A DNA stretch of 64,000 nt, taken from contig JAMSLZ010000017.1 of the NCBI GenBank assembly GCA_026027325.1, forward strand, positions 248,001-312,000. The letters are read 5' to 3'. Of this stretch, positions 34,952 through 47,920 are shown in pieces. A program made the position numbers and the translations under genes. A model generated the notes under the pieces. The model had not been told where the DNA came from. It did not search any database and worked only from the letters and a program-made list of their open reading frames with translations. Within the stretch, counting starts at the first letter, position 1. The number at the start of each line of letters is the position of its first letter. Origin of the DNA: Actinomucor elegans. Lineage: Eukaryota > Mucoromycota > Mucoromycetes > Mucorales > Mucoraceae.

Positions 34952-36455
34952 GCCAATAAGGTTCTTTTTTTTTTGTCGAGATAGAGTATAAAGGCAGTTA
35001 ATGAAGAAAACTACTAGGACTATGAAGCTTGGTTTTTCTTGAGTGAACACGCGTTACTCAGGAATACAATACATCACGTGAGACAGTACTTTGAAGAGAC
35101 AGATAAGCTTGGATAATACGTTCCTTTGTTTGCAATGCAACAACGTATCATCAGCTCTCAAAGAGCCGTTTTAATAGCAAGTAATAATAAAAAAAAAACC
35201 TAGCTTGGCTCTGGCTTGATGACATATATACTATTCTCACAATATATCCTACTAATGCGTTACTAATAGTATATTCATTTTAATATCTTTACTGTGAGTC
35301 ATATTGGCTATCATAATTTAATATGCTTATGACTCCAAAAATTTCGTTAATCATCGACTATGAGCTTATCATCAGAATAGTGTACTTGATTTCATTGGCT
35401 TACGGCGATTCAATTAATAGTCTGCTGCTGCTGCTGCTGTCGTTTCACTCATTTTAAAATAGCGTCTATAAACCAACGAAGCATGGTACTATACTTGTTG
35501 AAATTTTTTAAAAAAATATGTATAATATAGAATGCTCTGTTGGATCAATTATATTTGGCCTGTATAAATCATATTTTGCTCACGTTTCAAATAGCTCTGA
35601 CCAATATACAGCTTCTGTCATTTAATACATAATTTTTTTCTTTCAATTATGAGAATTGTGCTACTCGAAAAGAAATCACGCTCTACACATGTCATATTAG
35701 AACTTTAGCTGGTCATCGTGCAGTTGTCAGCTTTTAAGCTGAAATTCCAATTTTTTCTAGTAGGTACCCGTGGTTCAAAAAAAAAATTTTTTTTGAAAAT
35801 TTGGCATGGCGCGCTAATCAACATAAGAAATCTTTGTTAATCTTGGTTAGATGTCGCATTTGGCTGGTAAGCCATGCTTAGAAAGAGTCATTGTATCTGT
35901 CAGGGTTCTGTTTTGACATTAATAATTGTATTTTATTAAATGTTATGTCTAAATACACGATTCTCAATAGTCTAATGGCGGACTTTTTTTCCTTTCTGGA
36001 GTAAAAAGCCGGGAAGTTGGTGGTATAGTAGAAACCTTTGTTATCAGTACCATCAATGTATCCAGTATTAGGCCCAGAAAAAAACTGTCTTTTCATTCAT
36101 CATACTTATGCAAGTCGTGTCATAAATATGTGTCATTTCATGCTCTACCATTGGCAGTGATTCATAAGATGCTCAGCCGTAGCGCAGACATATTCTATAA
36201 TCACTATATGATGCATTCACTTTGATACTTGTTCTAGATTCTGGCATATATATCATGTACCCTCGCTCAATGTGAGATTGTCAAATGATTGGTTAGAGTA
36301 ATACAGAATCGCTGTAACGACCTGGTATTTAGGCTCCATGAGTTTCCCCCAAAATAACAAGTTTGCACAACCAAAGAATCTTAAATCCATTACTGAAGAC
36401 GGTACTTTTACTTTCTTTCTTTCTTTTCTCTTCCTCTATTACTCGAAAGAAACAA
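34952..36455. other. gene-free stretch upstream of the lipase
   Basis: About 1.5 kb without a supportable gene. It contains a (CTG)n patch at about 35422-35439, an A9/T8 palindromic block at about 35778-35795, a dispersed repeat copy in minus orientation (35840-35885), and a CCAAT-type site (GATTGGTTAG) near 36290. A pyrimidine-rich leader (CTTTCTTTCTTTCTTTTCTC) precedes the lipase start. Confidence 0.5.
35840..35885 (-). repeat. dispersed repeat family, copy
   Basis: The reverse complement reads TTCTAAGCATGGCT, then CCAAATGCGACATCTAACC. It is a diverged member of the family described at 5436-5490. Confidence 0.45.
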
Positions 36456-38445
36456 ATGAAACATTCATTCATGAATAACCTTTTAAAAAACATCATCGAG
36501 GAAGAAGACGAAGACTTGATAGACGATATAGATACTAATGATGACCGAGGATTTCTCAACAAGAATTATTGCTCGCAACAACATTTTGATGAAATATTAG
36601 GCCAGTCTAAAGATAATGGTGATCAATATATGTCAGAAAGCGATCAACAGGGACTAGCTAAACCTCAATCTCTGGCAGAATACTTGATATATTGGATAAC
36701 TCGCTTGCATAAATATACTAGTAAGCGCTATAGGCCGAGTGGTTATTGGAGATATGTCATAGGTGTATATAAGAATTTGTTCTTGGTCTTTTATTTCAAT
36801 TGGGTGGTAATATTCACCTCGCCACTGAGTTCGCTTGCATTTATTATTACTTATCCCATCATTAGCGGCGCCTTGTTTGCTTTTGAAATTGGCCTCAAGA
36901 TATTTATGGATTATCTAGGTGGCGCTCAGCTCGTGGAACGCATTAGCCAGGACTATGGATGCCGTATGTATAAAACTAGCTTTCAAGTTGAAGCAAAGTT
37001 CTTAATCCCATTTCTACTACAGATTTTAGTGTGATCAATTGGGGTAAGTGAGTCGAGGAAAGCGAAAACTATACGATGATGAGCTCAAATAATACCATCT
37101 CTCTAAAGGTGCTCCACATTTATTTCTTTCTCGCAAGTCAAGCAGTATAATTCAATCAACACTACCTTCCCTGGGCAAAACAGCCAAGGAAACCACAAAA
37201 AACAACGACAGTGATCATCGCCACAGAACATTTAATATTTCTATCGCTCAAAGCATGACTATTCTATCCTCTTTGGTCTACGAGCGTCACGATAAGAAAG
37301 TAACCAAGGCATACAAGACACTGGTTGACTTCAAGAAAAAAAGCTCCTCATCCTCCGTTGCAGAGAAGCAAACTATCGAAATGGAAATGAAGCGCTTGAT
37401 TTGGGAATCAGAAAAGCCAATTCGCAAAATCGCTCGTTCTTATGGACTCCATTTTGCCGGAGTAACAGAACTCAAGTCTTTAGGCGGCCCTTTCTGTGGC
37501 CTGTATTGGCCCATCAGTAAAGATATCGAGCCATTCATCATTGTAGCATTTAAAGGTACCACACCTACCAATTATAGTGAATTCTTAGTAGATGCTACTT
37601 TGCAACGTACCGATGCTCGAGCTTTTCTCTTTGGATCGACGCATCAAGGCTTTTATGATAACATCTTTCCTACCCACCAAGATTCAGGCACAGATAGTCG
37701 AGACCCGTATTATGCTATTCAAAGTGCTATCCTAGAGAAAGCAGCACAAATACAAAAGACACGTTCAAGGCCTGTACAAGTTTGGGTCACTGGTCATTCC
37801 TTGGGCGCAGCCATGGGCGCTCTTTTGTTTGCAAGGTGGCTCAAGTGCCCTCAAGATATTGCTCCATTGTGTGAACTACGTGATGCATATGTGCTTGGTA
37901 CACCAGCAGTGGGCGATAATGACTTTGCTTCCATGTTTGCATCCTATTCTAACGCACCTTTGGACCGATCTTCCACATTATGGCGTATCATTAACAAGTC
38001 TGATGTAGTCTGTCGGATCCCTCCCGGATACAATAATATCACTATAGGCCATTACATGCCTCGAACAGATTTTTTCAACTACTCTCATGTAGGACATGCA
38101 GTTCAAATTACACACCCTGTCTTGAGCTTAGAACCATTAAAGATATATCCTTCCAGCTATCAGTCCAACCTTCGCGTAGATATTACAACCAATACGATAA
38201 AGAAATACAATGAAAATCAAGATCCAAAGCCAAGCCAGATTAACGTTGACAGTACTGTCATCAATCATTATCCCAAATGGATGCATCCTTTCTTGAGACG
38301 TGTGCAGAACCCCATCCCTTTTATAGAATCCTTTTATCCTTTCTTTGTCGAAGATCATATCCCCATTCATTATTTTGAGGGATTGGAACGTGCAAGTGCT
38401 TACTACAGGGCCACCATGTGTGATCAAGACCTAAAAGGCAGGTAG
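36456..38445 (+). CDS. class-3 (Rhizomucor-type) lipase with membrane segment
   Basis: Three exons (36456-36963, 37023-37043, 37109-38445) give 621 residues. The 21-nt middle exon restores the conserved text HFSVINWGAPH; without it the frame closes. An acidic N-terminus is followed by one or two hydrophobic segments (about residues 100-145: NLFLVFYFNWVVIF, FIITYPIISGALFAFEIGL). The alpha/beta hydrolase domain has the serine elbow VTGHSLGAAMGAL (Ser407), an aspartate in NKSDVVCRIPP (Asp475) and a histidine in SHVGHAV (His502 or His506). These form the expected catalytic triad of a triacylglycerol lipase. A membrane-linked intracellular or surface lipase is likely, rather than a secreted enzyme, because no signal peptide is seen. 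ATG 36456 was chosen because upstream in-frame codons offer no other ATG. Confidence 0.9.
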
Positions 38446-38689
38446 CCCACCTGATATCTAATAAAACGCGTTTCTATTGTAATTCAAAATATGTGACTTA
38501 AAAAAGTGTCTTTATATATATGTATATAAGAAAAAGGTATAGAATTATATTGTTGAGTATATATTTTTTGTATAAAGAAGATATTTGGGTTGCTGCTGCT
38601 GTGGGGTTATATCGCATCTTTCAATAAAAACAGAATTGATCGCTCTACCAGTAACGATTTTTCTTTACAGACTGAACGATAAGTATTAA
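38446..38689. terminator. shared 3' region of convergent genes
   Basis: Only 244 bases separate the stop codons of the lipase (+) and the RNA-binding protein (-). The AATAAAA-like and TATATA-rich text here probably serves 3'-end formation on both strands. No single site can be assigned with certainty. Confidence 0.45.
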
Positions 38690-39190
38690 TTATAGGCTGG
38701 CAATAGCCTTGTCCACATGGGATTTCAATGCATCCTTATCAAACATGAGGTTGGCCAAAGTTTCTAATTCGATGGTATCCAATAAGCGAATTGTGACCTT
38801 TGGTGCATGCTTGATTCCAGTAGCCTAAACATATCAATACATGAGTAAAACGTGTATATGCAAGAGATTGTCTGTCCTACCTTGACCAAAGGAAACAATT
38901 CATCGCCCAAGAGTTGCTTCTGTTCATGTAAAGATTTACCTTCAAATGAATTAAGTAAAGCTTTAACGATAGCAAGCTTGGACGAATCTATGGCTGGAGG
39001 AGAAGGAGGAGCAACAATGGGTATAGCCTTGGATTTACGAGGAGGTATAACTACATTGTCGATAAGACTATGTTCGACAGGACTCATACTCTTCTTCCTT
39101 AAAAGCGCTGTAGGAGGACTCATTGTGGTAGTAGTGGTAGTGGTGGTGGTAACTGGAACATAAGGTCTATCATAGAATAAAAAGTAAGAA

Positions 39191-39222
<32 letters not shown>

Positions 39223-41398
39223 ACCTTGGTTTTAAAGCGATACCAGCTCTATCTCTCTTCTTTTCAACAAGAATCGCCTCTTCATCTTCATCCTCTTCAC
39301 AAATTTCTAGTGCATCAACTGCTGCGTAAATCTTTTCTTTTAAAAAATCAGGGTTGAATAAACAGATCGATCTTTCTTTTCTTTTGAGGGTTAAGAGCAT
39401 ATCTACAATATCAGGCAATTCTTTGCCATACGAGCCGCAGCGTTTGACGGCATCTGTCATACGTTGGCGTTGCACACGAGCACTTGATTCAGTCATGACA
39501 GAGCAAACAGATTCCACAGAGCCCTTTCTACGTAACGTACGAGGTTGTTCTTCGAGAATCTTTTCTTCTTCTATCTTTTCATAAACCGTAGGAGGAGCAG
39601 GTTGAATACTGGCCCCTGATGCTAGTGAGGCAAGCGATGGGCGAGAAACAAACTGGGGTGAGGTACGCACAGGAGGAGGGGTGAATGAGTTTTCAACAAT
39701 AGACATCTAGGACATATCAGTATTTTCATAAAGAAAAATATGTAAATAGGCCACTTACCTTTCTTTGCATAGGCACAGCTGTAGTGTTTACTGATAGGTC
39801 CTTCATGTTCATGGACAAATGATCGACATGATCAATACCAAGTCCATCCAAACGTCCTACTAACAATTACAATACTGTTAGGTGATTGATACTTTTTTTT
39901 CTTTCGTATTTAGGCATTATACCTTCATGAGGATGTCTAGTTTCAAAATAAGGAGCCGTAACATAATCGATAGGAGCACTTGGGGGAGGAGAATGAAAGG
40001 ACGACGTGGTAGTGGAACTGGATTTTTCTTGTCTAGGCTTCTTGGGTTCATGGTAAGCAACAATCATAGGTTTTGTACGATATTGATAGCCATTCATTTC
40101 TTCTAAGGCAAGAGCGGCTTCTTCAGGCTTTCCGAAACTGACAAAGCCATATCCTTTAGAGAGGCCATTTTGAGGATTACTCATGACACGGGCCGAGACA
40201 ATACGGCCGAATTTACGAAAGAGATTGAACAAATCAGTATTGTCCACTGTAGGATCAAGGTTTTTTACATAGAGATTCATGTAATCTACATAACCACCAC
40301 CCTCTTTGCTGTTATTTTCTACTGCAGTTGAAGTTCCAGAAGTTGGGGTAGATACAGACTGGTTCTAATAACGGAAGCAAAAGAGTTGGTTTGACTGAAT
40401 ATATATATTATATATGCTATTCATCCTTACGAGACTGACGGGATAGCGGCAGGATGTCAGGCTGTTCATATTTAATACACTTATTTGACTAAGAAGAAGA
40501 AAAGAAGAAGAAGCGTGTTAAGGGTCTTATATACATATAACTGACTTGTCCCAAAGAAGGCTATCAAAGGACCTTTTCATATATAAAAAAGGGCCTTCTT
40601 TTTTTTTTTTACTCCGTTGAAAACTCCCCACTGCAAATGAATATATATGTACTACTTACATGACATTTCCTTCAATCATTTTTCCATTCTATAGGTGTAT
40701 ATTAGGACCGAGATTAATAACTGTCAGTAGATCTTACCAACTCGGCTAAAGAAGCGTCAGAATCTTGCTTGTAAAAGTATTGAATAAGCGCTTTTCCCCG
40801 ATGTGCACCATCTTCCGTGATAGGTTTGCAGATACTCAAGGGACCAAAAGGGCGGAAAATATCGTACAAGGTATTATGATCAATACGCACAGGTAGATTG
40901 CGCACTTCTAGAATCAAACCCTCAGGCTGAGGGTCGCTCAAGTCATTATATGACAATTTGAACTTGAGCACTGTTTGATTTGCAAACACGTAACCATTAA
41001 AGAGTGAATAAACTCTGTCCGCTGATATTATTATTAAAGAAAGATTAGTATCACCCAGAGGTATTTGCCCTTGTCACTTACCAATTTTAGAATCCGGGAA
41101 GCTTAAATATCCGCCACCTCGTTCTCTATTGATTCTATATTAAAGAACACGTTTTTCGAATTAGTTATGCCCTTTTGTAAGATCGCCCGAGAAAATAAAT
41201 TTACTGTAAAAGCTTGTATTCTTGCAATAAAGTATGAATATCATAATCTGAAAGTCGATCCTCGCTATCTTCAAAGTATAATTCTTTAGAAGCGATAAAC
41301 TGTTGATCATACGATGATGTGCTCATATCTTGATAATTTGAACGTGTAGAACATGATTTACTACGAGGAAGTTTGATAATGGGTTTTACGGTTGCCAT
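38690..41398 (-). CDS. Rrm4-like RNA-binding protein: three RRMs and two MLLE domains
   Basis: Ten exons (41398-41205, 41134-41082, 41021-40738, 40688-40660, 40488-40431, 40364-39923, 39856-39759, 39706-39225, 39166-38881, 38824-38690) give 686 residues. RRM1 (about 39-108: ELYFEDSEDRLSDYDIHTLL, GGGYLSFPDSKIADRV) is divergent. RRM2 is at about 112-190 (LILEVRNLPVRIDHNTLYDI) and RRM3 at about 236-312 (NLYVKNLDPTVDNTDLFNLF, GLSKGYGFVSF). Two MLLE-like domains follow: about 469-520 (LPDIVDMLLTLKRK) and the C-terminal 610-686 (LHEQKQLLGDELFPLVKATG, RLLDTIELETLANLM). This order matches Ustilago Rrm4, which carries mRNA on moving endosomes by binding the PAM2 motif of Upa1 through MLLE. The same role here is inference. 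One intron (40489-40659) is unusually long at 171 nt. The intron at 39167-39224 has a ~22-A run just after its donor. Confidence 0.87.
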
Positions 41399-42216
41399 GC
41401 TAAAATAATGCCTGTTAATAAGGAGCTGATAAGAGTCTCATGACTTTTACCTACCTTTAAAAAGAAGAAGAAGAAAAAGTTTATAAAGAAGAAAAGAAGA
41501 AAGAAGAAGCAAAATATATTTTTTTTTTTTTTTACTTTATGTAACTGAAAAAAAACGCAGCATCTGCTGTTTGATGTACTATTCCTTTTTCTTTCAACTC
41601 GGTTGCTGCACTCGATGAGTTTTAATTACATGACACAAGAAAAAAAGATCACAACACACAGCATACAGCAGCAAGGGAACTCAAAGGGGACTGTTTAAGG
41701 CAACTTGAAGCGTGTACTACCCTGTGCCTTCTTGCCTCGCCGGAGACCCAAAAAGATTGCCAGTTTTTTTTATACTGGGTTTGTTTCTATGGTAACTCAA
41801 GACTTCAATCCCTCAGAATGATGATTGGATGATGTGTTAGAGGAAAAGGAATTGCAAAGAAACGAAAAGGCGCATATTATCTCCCAAACATACAATTAAC
41901 AAAAAAAAAAAAAAAAAAATTACGAAAAGTGAAAGAGGAACAAACGGACAAAAAGCATCCAAATGAACCAAGATAAAAATGACAAGTTTCTCCTTTGTGT
42001 TACGCGTTTTAGTTTACTCAAATAAACAGCCCTGTATCTTGGCCGTACAGTAAGAACAAAACCTATGTCTATACGCGCTTTGATAAATACACTATCGCCC
42101 CTAATAGCTTGTTTTCCTCCTTTATCTCTCCTATTTATTATTGTTATTACAATAGTGGTTCCTCTTTTCTTCTCTTCTTTTCTTCTTCCTTTTCATCTTT
42201 TTTATTCATAAACCCA
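41399..42216. promoter_or_regulatory. divergent intergenic region between RNA-binding protein and G-beta
   Basis: About 820 bases serve both genes, which are transcribed away from each other. It holds GAAGAAGAAAAG purine tracts beside 41460-41510 (the leader of the minus gene), A/T runs at 41519-41533 and 41901-41919, and CT-rich text (CTTCTTTTCTTCTTCC) just before the G-beta ATG. A CCAAT-type GATTGGATGATG is at about 41823. No confirmed factor site. Confidence 0.45.
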
Positions 42217-43382
42217 ATGACTAATACCAACAACGATAACAGTGATATACCCGAAAGAATAGCCGCTGCTAGAAGAGAAGCAGAAGCATTGAAAGAACGT
42301 ATTAAGCAGCGTAAAGAAGCACTAGCTGACACAACTTGTAAGTATCCATAAAAACATTTGATATACGATGTACCAATGATATGCTAGTGCAAGAAATGGC
42401 CAAGGACGTAGAACATTTGCCTCGTATTGTAATGAAAGCCAGAAGGACCCTGAAAGGGCATTTAGCAAAGATCTATTCAATGCATTGGGCATCAGATAAA
42501 AGACATTTGGTATCAGCTTCACAAGATGGTAAATTGATTGTCTGGGACGCCTATTCCACCAACAAAGTGCATGCTATCCCTTTACGATCGTCCTGGGTCA
42601 TGACATGTGCCTATGCACCCTCTGGCAATTTCGTTGCCTGTGGTGGTCTCGATAACATCTGTTCTATTTACAACATGAGAACTCGTGACGGCCCAGTACG
42701 TCCTGCGCGTGAATTATCGGCCCATAATGGCTATCTCAGTTGTTGTCGATTCATTAACGATCGTCAGATCTTGACAGCGTCTGGTGATATGACTTGTATG
42801 TTATGGGACATTGATGCAGGTGTCAAGACTGAAGAATTCTCAGATCATACAGGCGACGTGATGAGGTGAGATCCAGTTTCAATCACATTTCAGAACCTTT
42901 CCTTTTTTATTAACCATGACTATAGTCTTTCATTAGGACCAAACCCCAACGTTTTTGTTACTGGCGCCTGCGATTCTACAGCCAAAGTTTGGGATATTCG
43001 TACAAAGCGTTGCGTTCAAACCTTTGTAGGACACGAATCAGATATCAACGCTGTCCAATTCTTTCCTGATGGCAATTCGTTTGCTACGGGCTCGGATGAT
43101 TATTCTTGCCGACTTTTTGATCTACGTGCTGACTGTGAACTAAGTGTCTATTCGCAAGATAATCTTACATGCGGCGTCACTTCCCTTGGTTTTTCTCCGT
43201 CTGGCCGTTTATTGTTTGGTGGGTACGATGATTTCAACTGTCACGTCTGGGATACCCTTAAATGTGAACGCTTAGGCACATTATCCGCACACGACAACCG
43301 TGTTTCTTGTCTTGGTGTTGCTGGAGATGGTATGGCTCTTTGTACTGGAAGTTGGGACTCTACTTTAAAGGTCTGGGCCTAA
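42217..43382 (+). CDS. heterotrimeric G-protein beta subunit
   Basis: Three exons (42217-42337, 42388-42865, 42926-43382) give 351 residues, the usual G-beta length. The N-terminal helix ([20 protein letters not shown]) is the part that pairs with G-gamma. The WD40 propeller follows ([136 protein letters not shown]). It ends exactly at the last blade, as in true G-betas. It transmits signals from G-protein-coupled receptors, in fungi typically to cAMP or MAP-kinase pathways. Mucorales often carry several G-beta paralogues, so which one this is stays open. Confidence 0.96.
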
Positions 43383-44002
43383 TTGCTCCCCTATTTTTAT
43401 ATTGTTTTGTTTGCAAGTGTGAGTGCTTGTGTGCCCCCCACAGTGTGTGCGTGTGTAATCCTTTCTTTAATTATCTTTCTACTCCTACTTTTTCTTTCTT
43501 TGACTGATATACATAATATCTATCTTTCAGTTTCGTTTTTATCAATCATCCGTCATAAATCTGTATAATACATAGTAGATATTCGAAATACAATAATATA
43601 TATACTATCAAAATATTCCAAGTTTTTTTGTATTCAAGTGTTTTCAAGATTACACCATACGTTACACTACTCTTCTCCTTTTCTCTATATGTATATATCT
43701 CATATCTCTAAATCAAGAAATCTTCAGGCTTCGAAAAACGAGAAGGGTTAATTTAAACGCAACCTAACTAGTGCTTTAGAACAGTTAATATACTGGATCA
43801 GACCAAATGTTTTTGGTAGAAACAATAGTTTATCCTGGGCAGAGACCATATTAAATAGATGCGATAGTAATTTGAGATCGATGATGAAGAAATGTATATT
43901 TATTATTGAATTTGTTTACATGAAATGAATATAGTTTTCTACCAACTTTAAATGTAGGATTTTAATTATACTGCAGCTATATAATAATGTTGATACATTT
44001 AA

Positions 44003-44065
44003 CAGTTCATTCTGAATACGTAATATTTATCGGGTGCAACAATAAGCCAGTGTCAACTAAGAAAT
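44003..44065 (+). repeat. dispersed repeat family, copy
   Basis: Reads TTCATTCTGAATACG, then GGGTGCAACAATAAGCC. The first half matches the family core closely and the second half is diverged. Confidence 0.5.
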
Positions 44066-44169
44066 TTACACATGTCAAACGAGTCGATTTTTGAAAATTT
44101 GGTTGGTATATCTCCACAAGCCGAATTTTTTTAACCCAGTATTTTTAAAGTGATTTTCAAATACATCCT

Positions 44170-45480
44170 TTCATTTAATCCTGTTCCTTCCTGAGATAGT
44201 TTGTGTAAAACAAAAATATATGGCGGTTTAAGTTTGATTGATGTGCACGCACAGAGTATGGTATCATGCATGGTTTATCTTTCACGAATCCTACGTAAAA
44301 CGAATGATGCACTTCAGCTAGCCGATTTTACCATCTTAGTGGTAATCTTCCTTTTTATAAATTTACTCTGCATATAACCCTATTTTTCTTTTTCTCATGT
44401 TTCCGGTAATGTACTTATCCACTGTTCTATTATCGCGAAAGAAACACCGAATGCCAATAGTAATTTATTTGCTCGAGAATTTAGTGAAACCTCTTCTGAC
44501 CATTGCCTCCTCTTAGTCAATACCATAGTTTTTGGATTTCTGTCTCTCTCTCTTTCTCTCTCTCTAGTCGGCGCTAGATGGAGTACCTAATTTTTGTGTA
44601 AATTCCAACTTATTTCAATTGCCTTTGAATTACCTGGTATCGAATATGCTCAAAATTGAATTTACTACTTCACAGATATTTTCGTATTAACCCTACTGCG
44701 AAGACAAGGAACACAGGCATTACTTTTGTTAATATACTAAATTTACTATTCTCATTGGACTCTATGGATGCTGCTGATGGCTTATGTGCTATTTTATATC
44801 CTGGCTCCCTGACATGCATCATTAGTCGATAATAATCAGTTGATCCGAAACTAACCTGATTAAAAGGGCTTGATTACAGGCTATCCGTTGTTACTGGCTT
44901 CCTAACAGCACTTTCATGCCCTCTTCTATCAAATTTGTTTCCCTCCATGTCCACAAATTATCATACCTATATATCTAAAACCGACATGGGAAGCAATTCT
45001 AGCCACTACCTTTACCTATTTGAGCTTTTCTCCCTTGAAGGTGGCTTTTGAAAAAAAAAATAACTAATCAGAAGCCCCTAAATAATATTAATCCAAACAT
45101 CATAGGCTTTTTCAACATATTAAATCTACTGCTCAGGATTAAAGGATATTTACCATATCACAGTTTGGCTGCCATTACAAGAATTCTCTATGAGCTTGCG
45201 TAATGGACCAACTGTTTCTTACTGTGGTCTTCCCAAGTCTGAAAAAATTATGTAGAGCGCTACTCCTTTCATAAGCCTACATCTAATGACTCAGAGTCTG
45301 GTGAGCTGCCTCACAAATACAATGATCGCCTGCTCCAACAGATAGACTCCATCTTTTAAGGGATATGAATCTATCATTCTGCTTACGCCTTTAACCGTAC
45401 CTCCCTCTCCTTAGATACCTACTACTGCTGAAACCATTATCTTGCACCCTATAGTCATCTTGCCTGTAGAGCGTCTCCGA
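44170..45480 (+). mobile_element. second LINE ORF2 relic (C-terminal part)
   Basis: The plus strand reads YGGLSLIDVHAQSMVSCM, then YLSRILRKTNDALQLADF, in the manner of the segment after the reverse transcriptase thumb in LINE ORF2 (usually GGLGLID...). From there on only broken frames are seen. It is shorter and more decayed than the element at 18590-24740, and no reverse transcriptase motif is left. Confidence 0.45.
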
Positions 45481-46029
45481 TAATAGCTATAAAGAATAGA
45501 ATATGATAATTAGTTATTAAATTCATGTACAGCATGAACGAGATATTCCAAAGCATAATCTTTCACATGTTTTAGATATTAGGAAATACATAGATGAAAA
45601 AACTTCATTTTAGTCGCTTTCAGTCAATAGACATTGAGAGAGAGTCATAATGGTAGAGGTAGTACTAGTGAAGAGACTTTAAAAGTATATTAATTTAATC
45701 AATGGTTAGATGGTAGCTTAAAGTCCTATGGGAGTTGAGTTGCCAAGTTTAAACAGACCTTGACAGAAAAATAAACGTGATCTAACTATACATCAGCAGC
45801 TTGAAGGGCCACAATTATACTTTTAAATTCCCCCTTTTCAGTTCTCTGGCACTGTTGTCATTGATGATAATGTTCTGGATTTTTTTTTCGCTCTTTAAAT
45901 ACTTTAGTATAATATAACTGATTAGACTCATATTGAATAATGGCCCTGAAAGGTTCAGTAAATCCATTCTGATCATCAAATGTGTTATTAAACTAAGATT
46001 AGCCAACAAAAGTGTAGATCGGTTGAACG

Positions 46030-46082
46030 AGTTTACATGTAAAGATGCAGTAGTCATCAGATGTGACATTAAATTAGAATCA
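46030..46082 (+). repeat. dispersed repeat family, copy
   Basis: Reads TCATCAGATGTGACATTAAA, followed by TTAGAATCATGG. It matches the second half of the family core. Confidence 0.5.
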
Positions 46083-47008
46083 TGGGAGGAATATAGACAT
46101 GCTTTAAAGGTTGGTTTATAGTGCATTAGAAAGTACAACAACATATTTTATTTTGGAGTTTATAATATATAAAATGCTCAGGCTATGACAGGATTTCAAA
46201 AACTAGCAAAATGGTGCATTCCACTGAGAATATCTCCCTGAATTGAGAGAAATAGCAAGTGATATTTACGCCATTAGATACACAAACGAGTTTACAGTTT
46301 TTTTTTTTTTTTTTTTTGGTAATCTATTGCTTGTTGATATTTAATTGTTATAACAAGTGGTACTGAAGTTCCTATCCTGATTTGGAGCAAACTTCAGGAG
46401 GTATTATTTATGTAAACGCCGACAGCTACGTAATAATAATCGAATTAATATTATAGTGGTATTAAAACCATTGTGGAGATATACCTTAGAACAAGGTCCT
46501 TTTTTTTTTTTAAAAAAAAAAAAAACCGTTTAGAGTATATATTTTTATTAACAGTTTAATCAAAGAAAATGACAAGCGTAGAGAGGCTACATAGTTGATC
46601 AAAATAAAGAAATCACGTACACCATTTAATTATATATTAGTGAATGAGTCACCATAGTTAGCACATATGTTCTTATTTAGCAATATATTTTGGTCTGTAC
46701 ATCGAGAATGCCACTAAATCAATTGTAACTTAAACAGGTTACGCTGATCGGTAACAAGTTGTATAAGAATGCTGGTATAATAGATATGATATTATATTTA
46801 TAAAGTACTAACAATAATGGAACTGAAGTGGATAAAGTATATTAAAAGTATAATATATATATATAATGTATGCACAAATGAATATATGAAAAGAATAGAT
46901 TCTATGATTAGCAAGTAGATTGCTTCCACAACTGTCATATTACACTACTTAATGTGGAATGACAGTAGAATGCAATACATTTGCTGGTGACCAATAACAA
47001 TAGTATTT

Positions 47009-47692
47009 TCACGCGACATGAGGGTGGCGCTTAAGTTGAGACGAAGATAGTGGCGGGTGATGCATGACTGTTGAGCCAAAAATCCGTCCTAGAAAACCTG
47101 GCGAGGAGGAGGACCGATCGGCCATCAAGAGCGAGAAGGAATGCCTTCTTTCTTCTTTGAAATTCATCAAATATTCATGTACTGTGTTTGAAGAAGCTCT
47201 TCTTTGTAACTGAGGCGGTATCAAATGCTGAGAAGAGGTAGAAGACCAGGATGACGCTGCAGATGAAAGAGTTGAATTTGAAACCAGTAGGCTTGGACAT
47301 TGTTGTTGCTGTTGCATCACGCGTTTCAAAGATAAAGCAAAAGGGTCTTGATATTGCTTAACGCATCTATATTCTCGATTCACTCTGTCGAGTTCTTTGG
47401 TCAGCCTACGCATATTGTCAGGATGGTCTAGATAGTTTTTATCATCTGCCAAGAATGACTGCCGCTGCAACATGAGCTTATGTTGTGTTCGGCTGATCTC
47501 TGTTGTTTTGTTATTATTATTGGTTTGAGAAGACGGCCGAGAAGGTGACTTTTCAAACACTTTTGTAGAGTGGGTTGGCGATAGTTGTGGTGGATGAGCA
47601 TGGGCGGTATAAGCAGTTAATTGAGTGCTAGGTGGTGATCTTTGTATAGAAGGCCTTGTTATAATAGATGTGATTGTAGGTTCCAACTCCAT
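47009..47692 (-). CDS. hypothetical Ser/Pro-rich protein
   Basis: An open frame of 227 codons on the minus strand. Most of it is low complexity (Ser, Pro, Thr, Gln, His). One central stretch (about residues 70-128: RTQHKLMLQRQSFLADDKNY, MRRLTKELDRVNREYRCVKQ, DPFALSLKRVMQQ) is charged, helical and of normal complexity, and is probably the conserved part. I do not recognise the family. The start is uncertain. An upstream minus-strand frame at 47868 (MADTNKEAIKECQ) could supply a first exon through a ~140-nt intron ending in CATGGAG, which would remove the first two codons. It lies directly downstream of the acyl-CoA-binding gene on the same strand. Confidence 0.55.
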   Translation of the reverse strand: MELEPTITSIITRPSIQRSPPSTQLTAYTAHAHPPQLSPTHSTKVFEKSPSRPSSQTNNNNKTTEISRTQHKLMLQRQSFLADDKNYLDHPDNMRRLTKELDRVNREYRCVKQYQDPFALSLKRVMQQQQQCPSLLVSNSTLSSAASSWSSTSSQHLIPPQLQRRASSNTVHEYLMNFKEERRHSFSLLMADRSSSSPGFLGRIFGSTVMHHPPLSSSQLKRHPHVA

Positions 47693-47920
47693 GTCATGTA
47701 TTTATTATATATTATACAGTAATATGTACACAAGTGAGAATATATACCAAAGGTACGTAAAGAAAAGAAGAAGGAAATGATAGGGGAATCGCCGTAAGAT
47801 AATAATAATAAAAATGCTCCTATTTCCACCTGACACTCCTTTATTGCTTCTTTGTTTGTATCAGCCATGCTACTTTGAATTTGTGCAAGAACCTTTGAAT
47901 TAGACCAAGAATAGCATAAG

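Larger units (their letters stand above)
43383..47008. other. gene-free stretch with a second LINE relic
   Basis: About 3.6 kb without an intact gene. Dispersed repeat copies lie at 44003-44065 and 46030-46082 and a LINE relic at 44170-45480. There is a (TC)n tract at about 44539-44566, a T run at about 46299-46318 and a T12/A13 block near 46501-46525. Both strands of 45815-46144 carry open frames, with no recognisable motif. Confidence 0.5.

Noticed and set aside
45815..46144. Overlapping open frames on both strands (109 and 62 codons)
   Set aside because: Neither has a motif; the region also contains a dispersed repeat copy. Open frames this long occur by chance.
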